The translations under genes were made by a program, and so were the position numbers. The notes beneath the pieces were generated by a model that was not told the DNA's origin, made no database searches, and saw nothing but the letters and a program-made list of their open reading frames with translations. From Thiopontia sp013349825 (GTDB taxonomy: Bacteria; Pseudomonadota; Gammaproteobacteria; GCF-002020875): DNA of 64,000 nt. Positions 7,677-16,627 of this stretch are shown piece after piece (position 1 is the stretch's first letter; each line of letters begins with the position of its first letter). Where the stretch lies: contig CAXCCG010000002.1 of the NCBI GenBank assembly GCA_963981015.1, positions 1 through 64,000 on the forward strand, read 5' to 3'.

Positions 7677-8492
7677 TCAAGGGTTTCTTAGAGGGATATC
7701 TGGCAGATAGATATCATAACGGGTACTTTTACCGAACATCTGAAAGTCTGCCTTTTCACCCGCCAGATAGTCCGCTTTTCGGGGGCGCTTCACCACCACC
7801 CGTTTGGATGCCACTTTTCGGGCTAACGCCAAAACGTCGCCACTATCCAGATCTTCACCCACAACCTCACGAAACAGCAACATCTCTTTACCCGGTAAGG
7901 CGCTCTTTTTGGTGTGCGGATACATCGGGTCGAGATAACAGACATCCGGAGTCTGCCTGTTTTGCAGGTTCTGAAGATAGTGTATTGAATCCGCCTGAAT
8001 CAACTGCATTCGCTCAATCACCTCAGCCACCCCAGCATCCTCTGCTGCCCGCTGCAGGCCATCCTGTAGTAGTGCCGCGACAATCGGGGAGCGCTCCAGC
8101 AACCTCACTGAACAGCCGAGTGATGCCAGAACAAAGCCATCCCGCCCCAGCCCTGCGGTAAGGTCCAACACCTCCGGCAGTTGGCCCTTTTTCAACCCAA
8201 CCGCCCGGGCGATCAACTGCCCCTTGCCACCGCCAAAACGAAAACGGTGGCCCACCTTGCCGGAAACAAAGTCGGCATAGACCCCTCCAATTCCAGAGTG
8301 ACTTTTTTGCAGTTGAAGAACGTGGTCAACATAGGTGAGAAAAAAATCAAAATCCTCCCTTGATGCAGCCAACGGTAGCTCTAGCTGTGCTGCCAGTGAC
8401 TCAGCCTGCTGTTGCGAGGTATCTCCTGCGAGGACAGCCGAGAGCCTGCCCGAGAATGGAGAGCCTACTGCGGAAAAGCTGGATTTGGCCAT
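7677..8492 (-). CDS. rsmJ: 16S rRNA (guanine1516-N2)-methyltransferase RsmJ, with repeat-derived N-terminus
   Basis: A 271-residue class I SAM methyltransferase (E. coli RsmJ, 250 residues). SAM motif I is LDLTAGLGRDGF at about 109-120. The catalytic/target segment CYLDPMYPH lies near residue 196, and RFGGGKGQLIARAVG precedes motif I, as in the family. The ATG at 8492 and the first 17 codons (residues MAKSSFSAVGSPFSGRL) lie inside the left arm of a palindromic repeat at 8441-8579, and the ribosome-binding sequence AAAGGA lies in its loop. I see no good alternative start in the next 25 codons. The repeat therefore appears to have replaced the original 5' end of the gene. Confidence 0.95.
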   Translation of the reverse strand: MAKSSFSAVGSPFSGRLSAVLAGDTSQQQAESLAAQLELPLAASREDFDFFLTYVDHVLQLQKSHSGIGGVYADFVSGKVGHRFRFGGGKGQLIARAVGLKKGQLPEVLDLTAGLGRDGFVLASLGCSVRLLERSPIVAALLQDGLQRAAEDAGVAEVIERMQLIQADSIHYLQNLQNRQTPDVCYLDPMYPHTKKSALPGKEMLLFREVVGEDLDSGDVLALARKVASKRVVVKRPRKADYLAGEKADFQMFGKSTRYDIYLPDIPLRNP

Positions 8493-8579
8493 ATTTCATC
8501 ATCCTTTTCGTTAAACGATGATGAAATCTGTCTCAAATCAGCTTCCCTTCGCTACGACTTCTATTCTCGGACAGGCTCT
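8441..8579. mobile_element. MITE-like palindromic element, full copy (family A)
   Basis: Two 62-base arms (8441-8502 and 8518-8579) are inverted repeats matching at about 44 of 62 positions, around a 15-base loop. Outer ends read AGAGCCTGCCCGAGAAT and ATTCTCGGACAGGCTCT. The inner ends match perfectly over ATGATGAAAT. Other copies, mostly single arms, occur at 27061-27118, 53797-53846 and probably 33211-33235. No transposase is present, so this is a miniature, non-autonomous type element. It sits between rsmJ and the upstream flavoprotein gene and contributes the start of rsmJ. Confidence 0.8.
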
Positions 8580-8583
8580 TAAA

Positions 8584-9846
8584 CTACCCAGGCTTTTTGA
8601 TCTCGTTGTGACTGCTGAACTGATAGTCCTTAAAGACATGCTCTGCAGCTGGCTGCTGATAACTACCATCCTCCGCCTGTTTGACGGTATCTTTCAGGCG
8701 ATAGGTGTAATGACCGCAAGTCCACACCTTGTATTTACGCATATGAGTACAGAGGCAGATTTTCTCCTCTACAGAGATCTTTTTCTCATCGGGGTGGGCG
8801 GCAACAGCCTCATTATAGGCCTCGATATAACTACATTTTCCTTTGCCGTCCAACACATAACCATACGACTCACAGTTGGGACGAATCCCGGAATTGATTG
8901 CAGGGCTGCTCTTGAGCATACGCATCGGATATCCGGTTGGAGAGAGGGTATTGACCTCAATATCCTCCTCTTCTGCTGCAAAATAGGCCTTTTTAGCGAC
9001 CTCCGTCAGACCACACTCTTCAGTGATCGTGAAGCGGGTTGAGACCTGAATTGCCGATGAACCAGACTCCAGATACTCCACACCATCGGTACCGGTAAAG
9101 ATACCACCGGCTGGAATCACCGGAATGGTGAGGTCACTCTCACGCAGGTAGGCGATCACCTCTTGAGTAATCGTTGCCAGATCATACTGGGCCCAATCCA
9201 ACCCAAAACCGAGATGTCCTCCCGCCAGAGGCCCCTCGACCACCACAAAGTCCGGCAGCCGATCCAGACGCGCTGCACGCTTGAGAAATAGTTTCAATGC
9301 ACGCACCGAGGAGACGATAATACCGATCGGTGCCTCACGGAATCGAGGGTTCTCTTTAATTAGATCCAGCGACCCCAGATGGAGGCCTGCACTCAGGGTG
9401 ATACCATCAATCCCTGCATCTAGGGCCGCATTGAGGCGTACCTTGAGGGTCTCCTTTGGGTTATTCATGGTGAGCTTCTCCATACAATTGATGAAGACCC
9501 CCCCATCACCACGCTTGGCTGACATCGCCTCATCAACATGGCGAGTCTGTGCTTCACGCAACTCGCCCAGATCAAACTGGGCAATCGACTTGTCCGGATT
9601 ACCGACATTAGCCTTGAACTGCTTCAGTCGATCCCCCACATAGCGGGTCTTGAACTGCTTGTCGATCACGGTCGGCACCATTGCATCGGAGAGGTGTCCA
9701 ATGCCGCCCTGTTCAGCAAATACCAGCGCCAGTTCACGCGTAGAGATGTCGACTCCCATACCCCCCAGCATCAGCGGGACATACTCCTTCCCTCCCAGAG
9801 ACAGGCGATAGTCATCGATACGTTTGGAGAGCGTTGAGTCAGTCAT
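8584..9846 (-). CDS. Nitronate-monooxygenase/2-nitropropane-dioxygenase-like flavoprotein with Cys-rich C-terminal extension
   Basis: A 420-residue FMN-binding TIM-barrel oxidoreductase of the NMO family (PF03060). N-terminal PLMLGGMGVDIS, central VVVEGPLAGGHLGFG and the phosphate-binding PVIPAGGIFTG are typical. The barrel ends near residue 330. A C-terminal part of about 90 residues follows with six cysteines (C326, C336, then CLCTH and WTCGH motifs) and several histidines, which could bind metal. The substrate is unknown; nitronates, enoyl reduction or other roles remain open. It lies between lspA and rsmJ on the same strand. The start has only a weak GGA-type ribosome-binding site. Confidence 0.8.
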   Translation of the reverse strand: MTDSTLSKRIDDYRLSLGGKEYVPLMLGGMGVDISTRELALVFAEQGGIGHLSDAMVPTVIDKQFKTRYVGDRLKQFKANVGNPDKSIAQFDLGELREAQTRHVDEAMSAKRGDGGVFINCMEKLTMNNPKETLKVRLNAALDAGIDGITLSAGLHLGSLDLIKENPRFREAPIGIIVSSVRALKLFLKRAARLDRLPDFVVVEGPLAGGHLGFGLDWAQYDLATITQEVIAYLRESDLTIPVIPAGGIFTGTDGVEYLESGSSAIQVSTRFTITEECGLTEVAKKAYFAAEEEDIEVNTLSPTGYPMRMLKSSPAINSGIRPNCESYGYVLDGKGKCSYIEAYNEAVAAHPDEKKISVEEKICLCTHMRKYKVWTCGHYTYRLKDTVKQAEDGSYQQPAAEHVFKDYQFSSHNEIKKPG

Positions 9847-9892
9847 GATCGTTCGATCCGTTACGGATTATTTTAATAAAAGTTACAGTGAA

Positions 9893-10426
9893 TCATACCG
9901 CATTATTCTCTTCTTCGTTTCCAAAAAACGAACCCCAGATGAGGATCATCGCACCAATCGCAATCGCACTATCGGCGATATTAAAAGTGGGCCAGTGCCA
10001 TCCCATGGCATGAAAATCCAGAAAGTCGATCACATAACCATACTGTACCCGGTCAATCAGGTTACCAACAGCCCCGCCAATAATCAGGGAGATGGCAACC
10101 GCCTCCCCTTGAGCGCTCTCCGGTAGTGAGCGCAGCCAACGCAGTAAAAAGACTGTAATCACCAGTGTCAGCACCACAAAAAACCAGCGCTGCCAACCAT
10201 CCTGATCGGCCAAAAAACTGAAGGCGGCTCCATGATTTTGCATCAGGGTGAGATTCATAAACGGCAGCAATTCGACCCGCTGATAGAGTTCCAGCGAGTA
10301 CTCTGCCAGAATTTTGGTAGCCTGGTCCAGGAACAGTACCAAGGCAGAGAGACGTAGCCATATCAACAGTGGGCTACCGCGATCTTCCTCCTCTTGAACA
10401 GAAGATTCTGGCTCACCATTATGCAT
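9893..10426 (-). CDS. lspA: Prolipoprotein signal peptidase II LspA
   Basis: A 177-residue inner-membrane aspartyl protease that removes signal peptides from lipid-modified prolipoproteins. The two catalytic-Asp motifs are seen: GNLIDRV with YVIDFLDFH, and FNIADSAIAIG. Four hydrophobic helices are recognisable (first near LLIWLRLSALVLFLDQ). The ATG at 10426 overlaps the ileS stop by eight bases and gives a normal N-terminus. In-frame starts at 10444 and 10456 are also possible. It is the last gene of the conserved murJ-ribF-ileS-lspA group. A short polar tail ends the protein (GNEEENNAV). Confidence 0.95.
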   Translation of the reverse strand: MHNGEPESSVQEEEDRGSPLLIWLRLSALVLFLDQATKILAEYSLELYQRVELLPFMNLTLMQNHGAAFSFLADQDGWQRWFFVVLTLVITVFLLRWLRSLPESAQGEAVAISLIIGGAVGNLIDRVQYGYVIDFLDFHAMGWHWPTFNIADSAIAIGAMILIWGSFFGNEEENNAV

Positions 10427-13241
10427 AGTCGCGCTGTTCGCCATCGCCCGCCACATTCTCTACACAACGACCACACAGCTCTGGATGGTCGCTATTACTA
10501 CCCACATCCTCACGATGGTGCCAGCAGCGTACGCATTTCTCATACCCGGAGGCACTGACCTTCACTTTCAACGAATCCAGTTCACTACTCTCCGCATCCT
10601 CAGGTGCATCACCCATTGGATAAATTCGTGCATAGGAGGTGATCAATACAAAACGCAGTTCATCTTCCAGTTTAGATAACAACGCATAAAGTGTTTCATC
10701 ACAATAGAGATCGACTTCAGCATCCAGGCCGGAGCCAATGGTTTTGCTGCTACGTAACGCCTCCAGTGGACGAGCCACCTCGGTACGCACCGCCAGTATT
10801 TGCCCCCATGACTCGGCATCCAGGTGTCCATCCTCCATCCTGAACAGCCCCTTGTAGAAGGTCTCAAGAAAGACACTATCACTCCGTTCGCCCGGCAGGA
10901 AGCTCCAAATCTCATCAGCAGTAAAGCTGGTGATTGGGGCCAGCCAACGCACCATCGCCTCAACAATGTGATACATCGCCGTCTGGGTAGAGCGACGCGC
11001 CCGACTCTCGCTCTGGGTGGTGTATTGACGATCCTTGATGATATCGAGATAGAAACCACCCATCTCCACCGAACAGAAGTTGTGAATTTTCTGGAAGATC
11101 AGATGGAAGTTGTACTCCTCATAGGCTTCAATAATCTCCTGCTGCAGACGGACTGCATGGTCGACCGCCCAGCGGTCCAGCGACAACATCTGCTCTGGCT
11201 TCAATACATCCACTGCAGGGTCAAAACCATTGAGATTGGATAACAAGAAACGGGTGGTATTGCGGATTCGGCGATAGGCGTCAGCCATCCGGTGCAAAAT
11301 CTCGTCAGAGACTGTCATCTCCCCCCGGTAATCGGTTGATGAGACCCAAAGACGGATAATATCAGCACCCAGCTGCTGAATCACCTTCTGCGGTGCAACC
11401 ACATTACCAAGCGATTTGGACATCTTCTTACCATCTTTATCGACGGTAAAGCCGTGGGTCAGCACCTGCCGGTAGGGTGCCTCACCATACATTGCTACCG
11501 AGGTGAGCAGTGAAGACTGGAACCAGCCACGGTGCTGATCAGACCCCTCCAGATAGAGGTCGGCAGGGCGCGACAGTTGGTTATGACGATCCAGTACTGC
11601 ACGATGAGTGACACCCGAGTCAAACCAGACATCCAGCGTATCCGTCACCTTCTGGTACTGCTCCACCTCATCCCCCAGCAGCTCTGACGGTTCCATCTCA
11701 AACCAGCCATCGATTCCTTGCTGTTCAACACGTTGCGCTACCTCTTCGATCAAACGCACGGTATCAGGATGCGGATTACCACTCTCTTTATCAATAAACA
11801 GTGCAATCGGCACACCCCAGGTACGCTGACGCGAGATACACCAGTCAGGGCGATTCTCTACCATTCCCTCAATTCTTGCCTGCCCCCAGTCTGGCATCCA
11901 GCGCACCCCCCGAATCGACCTCATTGCATCGCTTCTCAACGCAGCCTGATCCATACCAATAAACCACTGTGGTGTTGCGCGAAAGATGATTGGGGTCTTG
12001 TGACGCCAGCAGTGTGGGTAACTGTGACGGATCTTCTCCATACAGAGCAGTGCACCCTGCTCATTTAATACCTCCAACACATGGTCATTGGCCTTAAAGA
12101 CATGCTCCCCCGCGAAGATTTCAGTACTATCGATAAAACAGCCGTTAGGGCCAACTGGATTATGGACCGGTAAATCGTATTTCATGCCCACCACGTAGTC
12201 TTCCTGGCCATGACCCGGAGCTGTATGGACTGCGCCGGTACCCGCTTCGAGGGTCACATGGTCACCGAGGATGACCGGTACTTGTCGATCATAGAACGGG
12301 TGGTTGAGCTGTACCCCTTCCAGAGCCGCGCCACTACAACGCCCAAGAACTTGCGACTCACCAAGATCAGCGCGCTGTAACACCTCTTCATATAGCGCTT
12401 CAGCCAGCAACAGACGCTCTCTTGCTGCACCGGAACCAATCTGCAGTAACAGATATTCAAAATCGGGATGGAGTGCCACCGCCTGGTTGGCCGGCAGAGT
12501 CCACGGAGTGGTGGTCCAGATCACCATGGAGAGCGGGCCATTTCCCTCAGCCTGCAGATTGCAACGCTGAAGGAATCCGCTTTCATCAACCACCTTAAAG
12601 CGGACATCAATCGCCGGTGAGGTCTTGTCTTCATGCTCCACCTCCGCCTCTGCCAACGCAGAGCCGCAGTCCGTACACCAGTGGACCGGTTTCTCTCCCT
12701 TGTGTAGATGACCATTTTCAACAATCTTGCCCAGCGCGCGGATGATGTCCGCCTCAAACTGGAAATCCATGGTCAGATAGGGGTTCTCCCAGTCACCCAG
12801 CACACCGAGACGCTGAAAATCTCTCTTCTGCCCATCAACCTGACGTGCCGCATACTCTCGCGCCTTCTGACGGAAGGCCTTGGCATCCAGCTTACGCCCC
12901 GGTTTACCCCATTTTTTCTCCACATTGAGTTCAATCGGTAGACCGTGGCAATCCCAACCCGGTACATAGGGGGTATCAAACCCCATCTGTGCGCGTGATT
13001 TGAGGATCATATCCTTGAGAATTTTATTGACCGCATGACCGATATGAATATCGCCATTGGCGTAGGGAGGCCCATCATGGAGAATGAACTTTGGCTTATC
13101 AGCGCCCTGTTCCCGCATCTTGCGGTAGAGGTCGATCTTCCCCCAGTTCTTCAGGAAGTTGGGTTCACGATTGGCGAGGTTCGCCTTCATCGGGAAGCCG
13201 GTCTTGGGGAGGTTAAGTGTCTCTTTGTAATTATTTGCCAC
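10419..13241 (-). CDS. ileS: Isoleucyl-tRNA synthetase IleS
   Basis: A 940-residue class Ia aminoacyl-tRNA synthetase (E. coli 938). The HIGH motif is in PPYANGDIHIGHAVNK, and KMSKS is in DGKKMSKSLGN. Between them lies the editing domain with TTTPWTLPANQAV, and the C-terminal zinc site is CVRCWH ... CGRC. The chosen start is a GTG at 13241 giving VANNYKETLNLPKTGFPM, which aligns with the E. coli N-terminus and has GGA eight bases upstream. A TTG at 13265 would extend it by eight residues. Upstream is a 168-base spacer after ribF; downstream it overlaps lspA. Confidence 0.98.
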   Translation of the reverse strand: MANNYKETLNLPKTGFPMKANLANREPNFLKNWGKIDLYRKMREQGADKPKFILHDGPPYANGDIHIGHAVNKILKDMILKSRAQMGFDTPYVPGWDCHGLPIELNVEKKWGKPGRKLDAKAFRQKAREYAARQVDGQKRDFQRLGVLGDWENPYLTMDFQFEADIIRALGKIVENGHLHKGEKPVHWCTDCGSALAEAEVEHEDKTSPAIDVRFKVVDESGFLQRCNLQAEGNGPLSMVIWTTTPWTLPANQAVALHPDFEYLLLQIGSGAARERLLLAEALYEEVLQRADLGESQVLGRCSGAALEGVQLNHPFYDRQVPVILGDHVTLEAGTGAVHTAPGHGQEDYVVGMKYDLPVHNPVGPNGCFIDSTEIFAGEHVFKANDHVLEVLNEQGALLCMEKIRHSYPHCWRHKTPIIFRATPQWFIGMDQAALRSDAMRSIRGVRWMPDWGQARIEGMVENRPDWCISRQRTWGVPIALFIDKESGNPHPDTVRLIEEVAQRVEQQGIDGWFEMEPSELLGDEVEQYQKVTDTLDVWFDSGVTHRAVLDRHNQLSRPADLYLEGSDQHRGWFQSSLLTSVAMYGEAPYRQVLTHGFTVDKDGKKMSKSLGNVVAPQKVIQQLGADIIRLWVSSTDYRGEMTVSDEILHRMADAYRRIRNTTRFLLSNLNGFDPAVDVLKPEQMLSLDRWAVDHAVRLQQEIIEAYEEYNFHLIFQKIHNFCSVEMGGFYLDIIKDRQYTTQSESRARRSTQTAMYHIVEAMVRWLAPITSFTADEIWSFLPGERSDSVFLETFYKGLFRMEDGHLDAESWGQILAVRTEVARPLEALRSSKTIGSGLDAEVDLYCDETLYALLSKLEDELRFVLITSYARIYPMGDAPEDAESSELDSLKVKVSASGYEKCVRCWHHREDVGSNSDHPELCGRCVENVAGDGEQRDYA

Positions 13242-13332
13242 TGCGTTGATCCGTAAAACTACCAATAGTTCATTCCACTTTGGGGGGAATGGGCCTGAAA
13301 GGAGTCCATTTTACCAGTAATTTCACTTTATC

Positions 13333-13352
13333 AGGGGTTCCTTAGGCAGAGA
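13333..13352 (-). repeat. TAAGGAACC[C/T]CTGA motif copy (family B end)
   Basis: Minus-strand CCTAAGGAACCCCTGA in the spacer between ribF and ileS matches related copies at 35638, 56128 and 32561. The rest of this 168-base spacer holds small palindromes (CCAATTGG, GCTATAGC) but no gene. Confidence 0.35.
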
Positions 13353-13433
13353 TCATCGATTGCAGGTCTGGAAACAAGGCGCTCAACCCATCCAATTGGT
13401 TCGAGTGCTATAGCTACGCTCCAGTAGTGGTCA

Positions 13434-14372
13434 TCACATGGCATAACGGGCCGTAAAATAATCCCGAGCCTGTGTGGCATCGATCAGGATCTGCTCCTTC
13501 AATAGCTCAAAGGAGTCAAACTTCTGCTCATTGCGAATCTTCTTGAGAAAATCAACCGAGACATGACTTCCATAGATATCCCTTTCAAAATTGAGCAGAT
13601 GAACCTCCAGTACGGTCCGGGTTCCATTTACAGTCGGACGCGTTCCGACATTGGCAACACCGGATACCGGCTCACCCTCAACCCCGAACATTTCGACCGC
13701 AAACACCCCCTCAATCGGCGAGACCTTACGGTGAAGATGGATATTGGCGGTTGGAAAACCGATCTGTCGCCCCCGCTTGTGTCCATGGGCAACGCGCCCG
13801 CACATCCGATAGGGACGACCCAACAGAATCTCTGCATGGTCAAGATCTCCCTCTTTCAATGATTGGCGAATCAGCGTGCTACTGACCCGCTCCCCCGCCA
13901 GCTGAAAGGTGTGCATGTTGACCACCTGGAAACCGTGTTCTTGCCCCGCTTGCTGCAACATTTCAAAGCTACCTCGGCGCTTCTGCCCGAACCGGAAATC
14001 ATCCCCTACCACCAGGTAACGCACACCCAACCCATCAACCAAAACCTGCTGAATAAAATCTTCCGGCTCCATCGCAGCCAGCTTCTGACTGAAGTGGAGG
14101 GTAAAGACCCGATCAACAGCCAGACGTCGCAACGCCTTGATCTTCTCCCGGAAACGGGTGAGACGTCCAGGACAACGGTCTGGGATAAAAAACTCCTGCG
14201 GCTGTGGTTCGAAGGTGATGACCACTGCCGGCAACTTCATCTCTTCTGCCTTCTCAGCCAGCTCACCCAAGACATGTTGATGCCCCAGATGGACCCCATC
14301 AAAATTGCCTATGGTAGCAACGCAGCCATGATGGTGCGCCTTGAGGTTGTGCAGTCCGCGAATCAGTTCCAT
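13434..14372 (-). CDS. ribF: Bifunctional riboflavin kinase / FAD synthetase RibF
   Basis: A 312-residue enzyme that phosphorylates riboflavin to FMN and adenylates it to FAD. The N-terminal nucleotidyltransferase domain carries IGNFDGVHLGHQ (about residues 21-32) and the later SSTLIRQSL. The C-terminal flavokinase domain has IGFPTANIHLH and PTVNGTRTVLEVHLL. Length is the usual one. It follows murJ by four bases and precedes ileS, the conserved order in many gammaproteobacteria. Confidence 0.97.
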   Translation of the reverse strand: MELIRGLHNLKAHHHGCVATIGNFDGVHLGHQHVLGELAEKAEEMKLPAVVITFEPQPQEFFIPDRCPGRLTRFREKIKALRRLAVDRVFTLHFSQKLAAMEPEDFIQQVLVDGLGVRYLVVGDDFRFGQKRRGSFEMLQQAGQEHGFQVVNMHTFQLAGERVSSTLIRQSLKEGDLDHAEILLGRPYRMCGRVAHGHKRGRQIGFPTANIHLHRKVSPIEGVFAVEMFGVEGEPVSGVANVGTRPTVNGTRTVLEVHLLNFERDIYGSHVSVDFLKKIRNEQKFDSFELLKEQILIDATQARDYFTARYAM

Positions 14373-14376
14373 CGTA

Positions 14377-15942
14377 CTATTCTACCGTATCGTATCGCAG
14401 TTGCGCAGACCGCATTCCGAATAGATAGAGCACAGTAAAATAGATCCCGGCAGCAGCTACAATGACCCCGCTCAACAGGGCAATTCGGTACCAGAGCAGC
14501 TCATCCAACCACCCCTCAAACAGCCCGCCACTCCAGTAGAGAAAGAGGGACATCGCAGTCAACGCCAGCACCACCTGCAGCAGATGATGCCGCCAGCCCG
14601 CTAGCGGTCGATAGACTTGCCGCTGTTGCAAACCACGATAGAGCAGCCATGCATTGAGCAGAGAGGACCCTGCTGTGGCCAGCGCCAAACCGGCATGGGG
14701 TGCACCATACTCTGCCTGCACCATCAACCCGACGAAGAGAATATTAAGCCCCATATTGGAGACCATTGCCACCAGCCCGTATTTGACCGGTGTACGGGTA
14801 TCCTGACGTGAAAAATAGCCATTAATCAGCACCTTTACCAGAATAAACCCCACCAGACCAAGTGAATAGGCCATCAAGCTAACAGCCGCCATATCAACAT
14901 CGTAGGCCGTAAATTCGCCACGCTGAAACAGCAGAGCCAACATCGGTTCAGCCAGTAGAAAAAGCCCTGCACTGGCGGGGAGCGCAATCAGCACTACCAA
15001 CCTTAATGCCCAATCCATGGTGCGGTTAAAGGCTTCATGGTTCTCTTCCGCAAAGTGCCCTGAAAGTTTGGGAAGGATCACTGTAGAGAGGGCGATACCG
15101 AAGACTCCCAATGGAAACTCCATTAAGCGGTCGGAGTAGTAGAGCCAGGACATACTGCCTGCGGTAATCAATGAGGCGATCACCAGATCCAACAGCAGAT
15201 TGATCTGTGCCACTGAGGCACCGAACAGCGTAGGAATCATCAGTTTGATGATTTTGCGTACCCCGGAGTCGTGCCAGCGAAAACGGGGGCGTGGCAACAT
15301 CCCCAATTTGAGTAGTGCTGGAATCTGGAATAGCAGCTGCACCACTCCACCGACCAATACCCCCCAGGCCAGTGCGGTCACCGGCACCTCCATCATTGGG
15401 GAGAGCCAGATTGCAGCAGCAATCATCGAGAGGTTGAGAAAGACCGGCGTCACCGCTGGAATGGCAAAACGGCTATAGGTGTTGAGGATACCACCAGCAA
15501 AGGCGGTGAGTGAGATCAGCAGCAGATAGGGGAAGGTAATGCGTAACATGCCCGTTGCCAACTCGAAACGGTCACTCTCACCGACAAATCCAGGGGCAAA
15601 CAGCATGATAAAGAGTGGTGCTGCGACCACGCCGATGACCGTCACCAGCAACAGTACCCCCCCCAATGTACCGGCCACTGCATCCGTCAACTGTCGCACC
15701 TCCAGCTCTGATCCATTAGAGCGCCTCTCCGACAGTACCGGCACAAAAGCTTGCGAGAAGGCCCCCTCGGCAAACAGTCGACGCAGGAAATTGGGGATTT
15801 TAAAGGCGACCACAAAGGCATCCATCACCCCTCCCGCCCCAAAATAGCGGGCAAAGACAATATCACGCACCAACCCAAGAACACGGGAGAGCATGGTCAT
15901 CAGGCTGACAATCAAGGTAGACTTCAGTAGTTTAGTGGTCAA
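14377..15942 (-). CDS. murJ: Lipid II flippase MurJ
   Basis: A 521-residue polytopic membrane protein (about 14 helices) of the MOP exporter superfamily that flips lipid II across the inner membrane. The N-terminus LLKSTLIVSLMTMLSRVLGLVRD and the conserved FRIPNFLRRLFAEGAFSQAFVPV-like stretch near residues 48-70 are diagnostic. The start appears to be a TTG at 15942 with no clear ribosome-binding site, giving the family N-terminus after three residues. It is divergent from rpsT and leads into ribF four bases downstream. Confidence 0.96.
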   Translation of the reverse strand: MTTKLLKSTLIVSLMTMLSRVLGLVRDIVFARYFGAGGVMDAFVVAFKIPNFLRRLFAEGAFSQAFVPVLSERRSNGSELEVRQLTDAVAGTLGGVLLLVTVIGVVAAPLFIMLFAPGFVGESDRFELATGMLRITFPYLLLISLTAFAGGILNTYSRFAIPAVTPVFLNLSMIAAAIWLSPMMEVPVTALAWGVLVGGVVQLLFQIPALLKLGMLPRPRFRWHDSGVRKIIKLMIPTLFGASVAQINLLLDLVIASLITAGSMSWLYYSDRLMEFPLGVFGIALSTVILPKLSGHFAEENHEAFNRTMDWALRLVVLIALPASAGLFLLAEPMLALLFQRGEFTAYDVDMAAVSLMAYSLGLVGFILVKVLINGYFSRQDTRTPVKYGLVAMVSNMGLNILFVGLMVQAEYGAPHAGLALATAGSSLLNAWLLYRGLQQRQVYRPLAGWRHHLLQVVLALTAMSLFLYWSGGLFEGWLDELLWYRIALLSGVIVAAAGIYFTVLYLFGMRSAQLRYDTVE

Positions 15943-16082
15943 AATAGAAGATTTTTCAGAAAGTTCATCATTATTCCCATGATAACAATTGACACCCCGT
16001 TAGAAAACGAAGAAAATACGCGGCTCGTTTTTAGATACTGTTATTCTATTTAAGTAAAACCAAATTTCCTCAGGAGAGACCC

Positions 16083-16343
16083 TTGGCAAATTCACTACAA
16101 GCTCGCAAACGTGCACGTCAGGCTGACAAAAGACGTACTCACAATCAGGGCCGCCGTTCTATGATGCGCACCAGCCTCAAGAAGGCATTGGCTGCAATCG
16201 AATCCGGCAATCGTGAAGAGGCAGAGGCTCTCTACAAGAGCGCATCCTCAGCACTGGACATCGCAGCAAAAAATGGACTCATTCACCGCAACAAAGCGGC
16301 TCGTCACAAGAGCCGGATGAATGCCCAGATCCGTGTAATGTAA
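16083..16343 (+). CDS. rpsT: 30S ribosomal protein S20
   Basis: An 86-residue basic protein of the small subunit that binds 16S rRNA at the 5' domain and helix 44. N-terminal ANSLQARKRARQADKRR and C-terminal GLIHRNKAARHKSRM are characteristic. The start codon is TTG, preceded by GGAGAG. E. coli rpsT also uses UUG, where the weak start is part of autoregulation, so the same control is plausible here. It is a single-gene unit, divergent from murJ, and ends in a strong terminator. Confidence 0.98.
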   Translation: MANSLQARKRARQADKRRTHNQGRRSMMRTSLKKALAAIESGNREEAEALYKSASSALDIAAKNGLIHRNKAARHKSRMNAQIRVM

Positions 16344-16370
16344 ATATTACTTTGGAAAACTGAATAAGAG

Positions 16371-16402
16371 ATGGTCGACCCTTACGGGTCGGCCATTTTT
16401 TT
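16371..16402 (+). terminator. Rho-independent terminator of rpsT
   Basis: The stem ATGGTCGACCC / GGGTCGGCCAT (one mismatch) closes a TTAC tetraloop and is followed by a run of seven Ts. It lies 27 bases after the rpsT stop. Confidence 0.9.
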
Positions 16403-16418
16403 ACCTGTTGATTTTAAT

Positions 16419-16612
16419 AACGATTCAGAGGTTACGAAAAAGGTTAAAGAATTTGATAGCAGCTGTTCAGGTTGCCCCTGAAATTCACCCGCTCAAGGCA
16501 GAAAATGTGAGCTTATCCTTAGGTGACCGCGAGCATAGCTCGTAGTGTTACACGTGTAAATGACCATTTTTGAACGCCGAAATGGCGGATTTCAGGGGTG
16601 AGCTGAATCGTT
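16419..16612. repeat. Nested inverted-repeat element in the rpsT/pmbA convergent spacer
   Basis: An outer pair AACGATTCAG (16419-16428) / CTGAATCGTT (16603-16612) encloses an inner pair CCCCTGAAAT (16475-16484) / ATTTCAGGGG (16589-16598). Inside are three local hairpins or palindromes: CGAGC-ATA-GCTCG (16530-16542), the perfect palindrome TTACACGTGTAA (16548-16559) and CGCC-GAAAT-GGCG (16575-16587). There is no coding potential. It may be a degenerate mobile repeat or a structured RNA/DNA element at a convergent boundary. Confidence 0.5.
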
Positions 16613-16627
16613 ACTAATTTTAAACGG

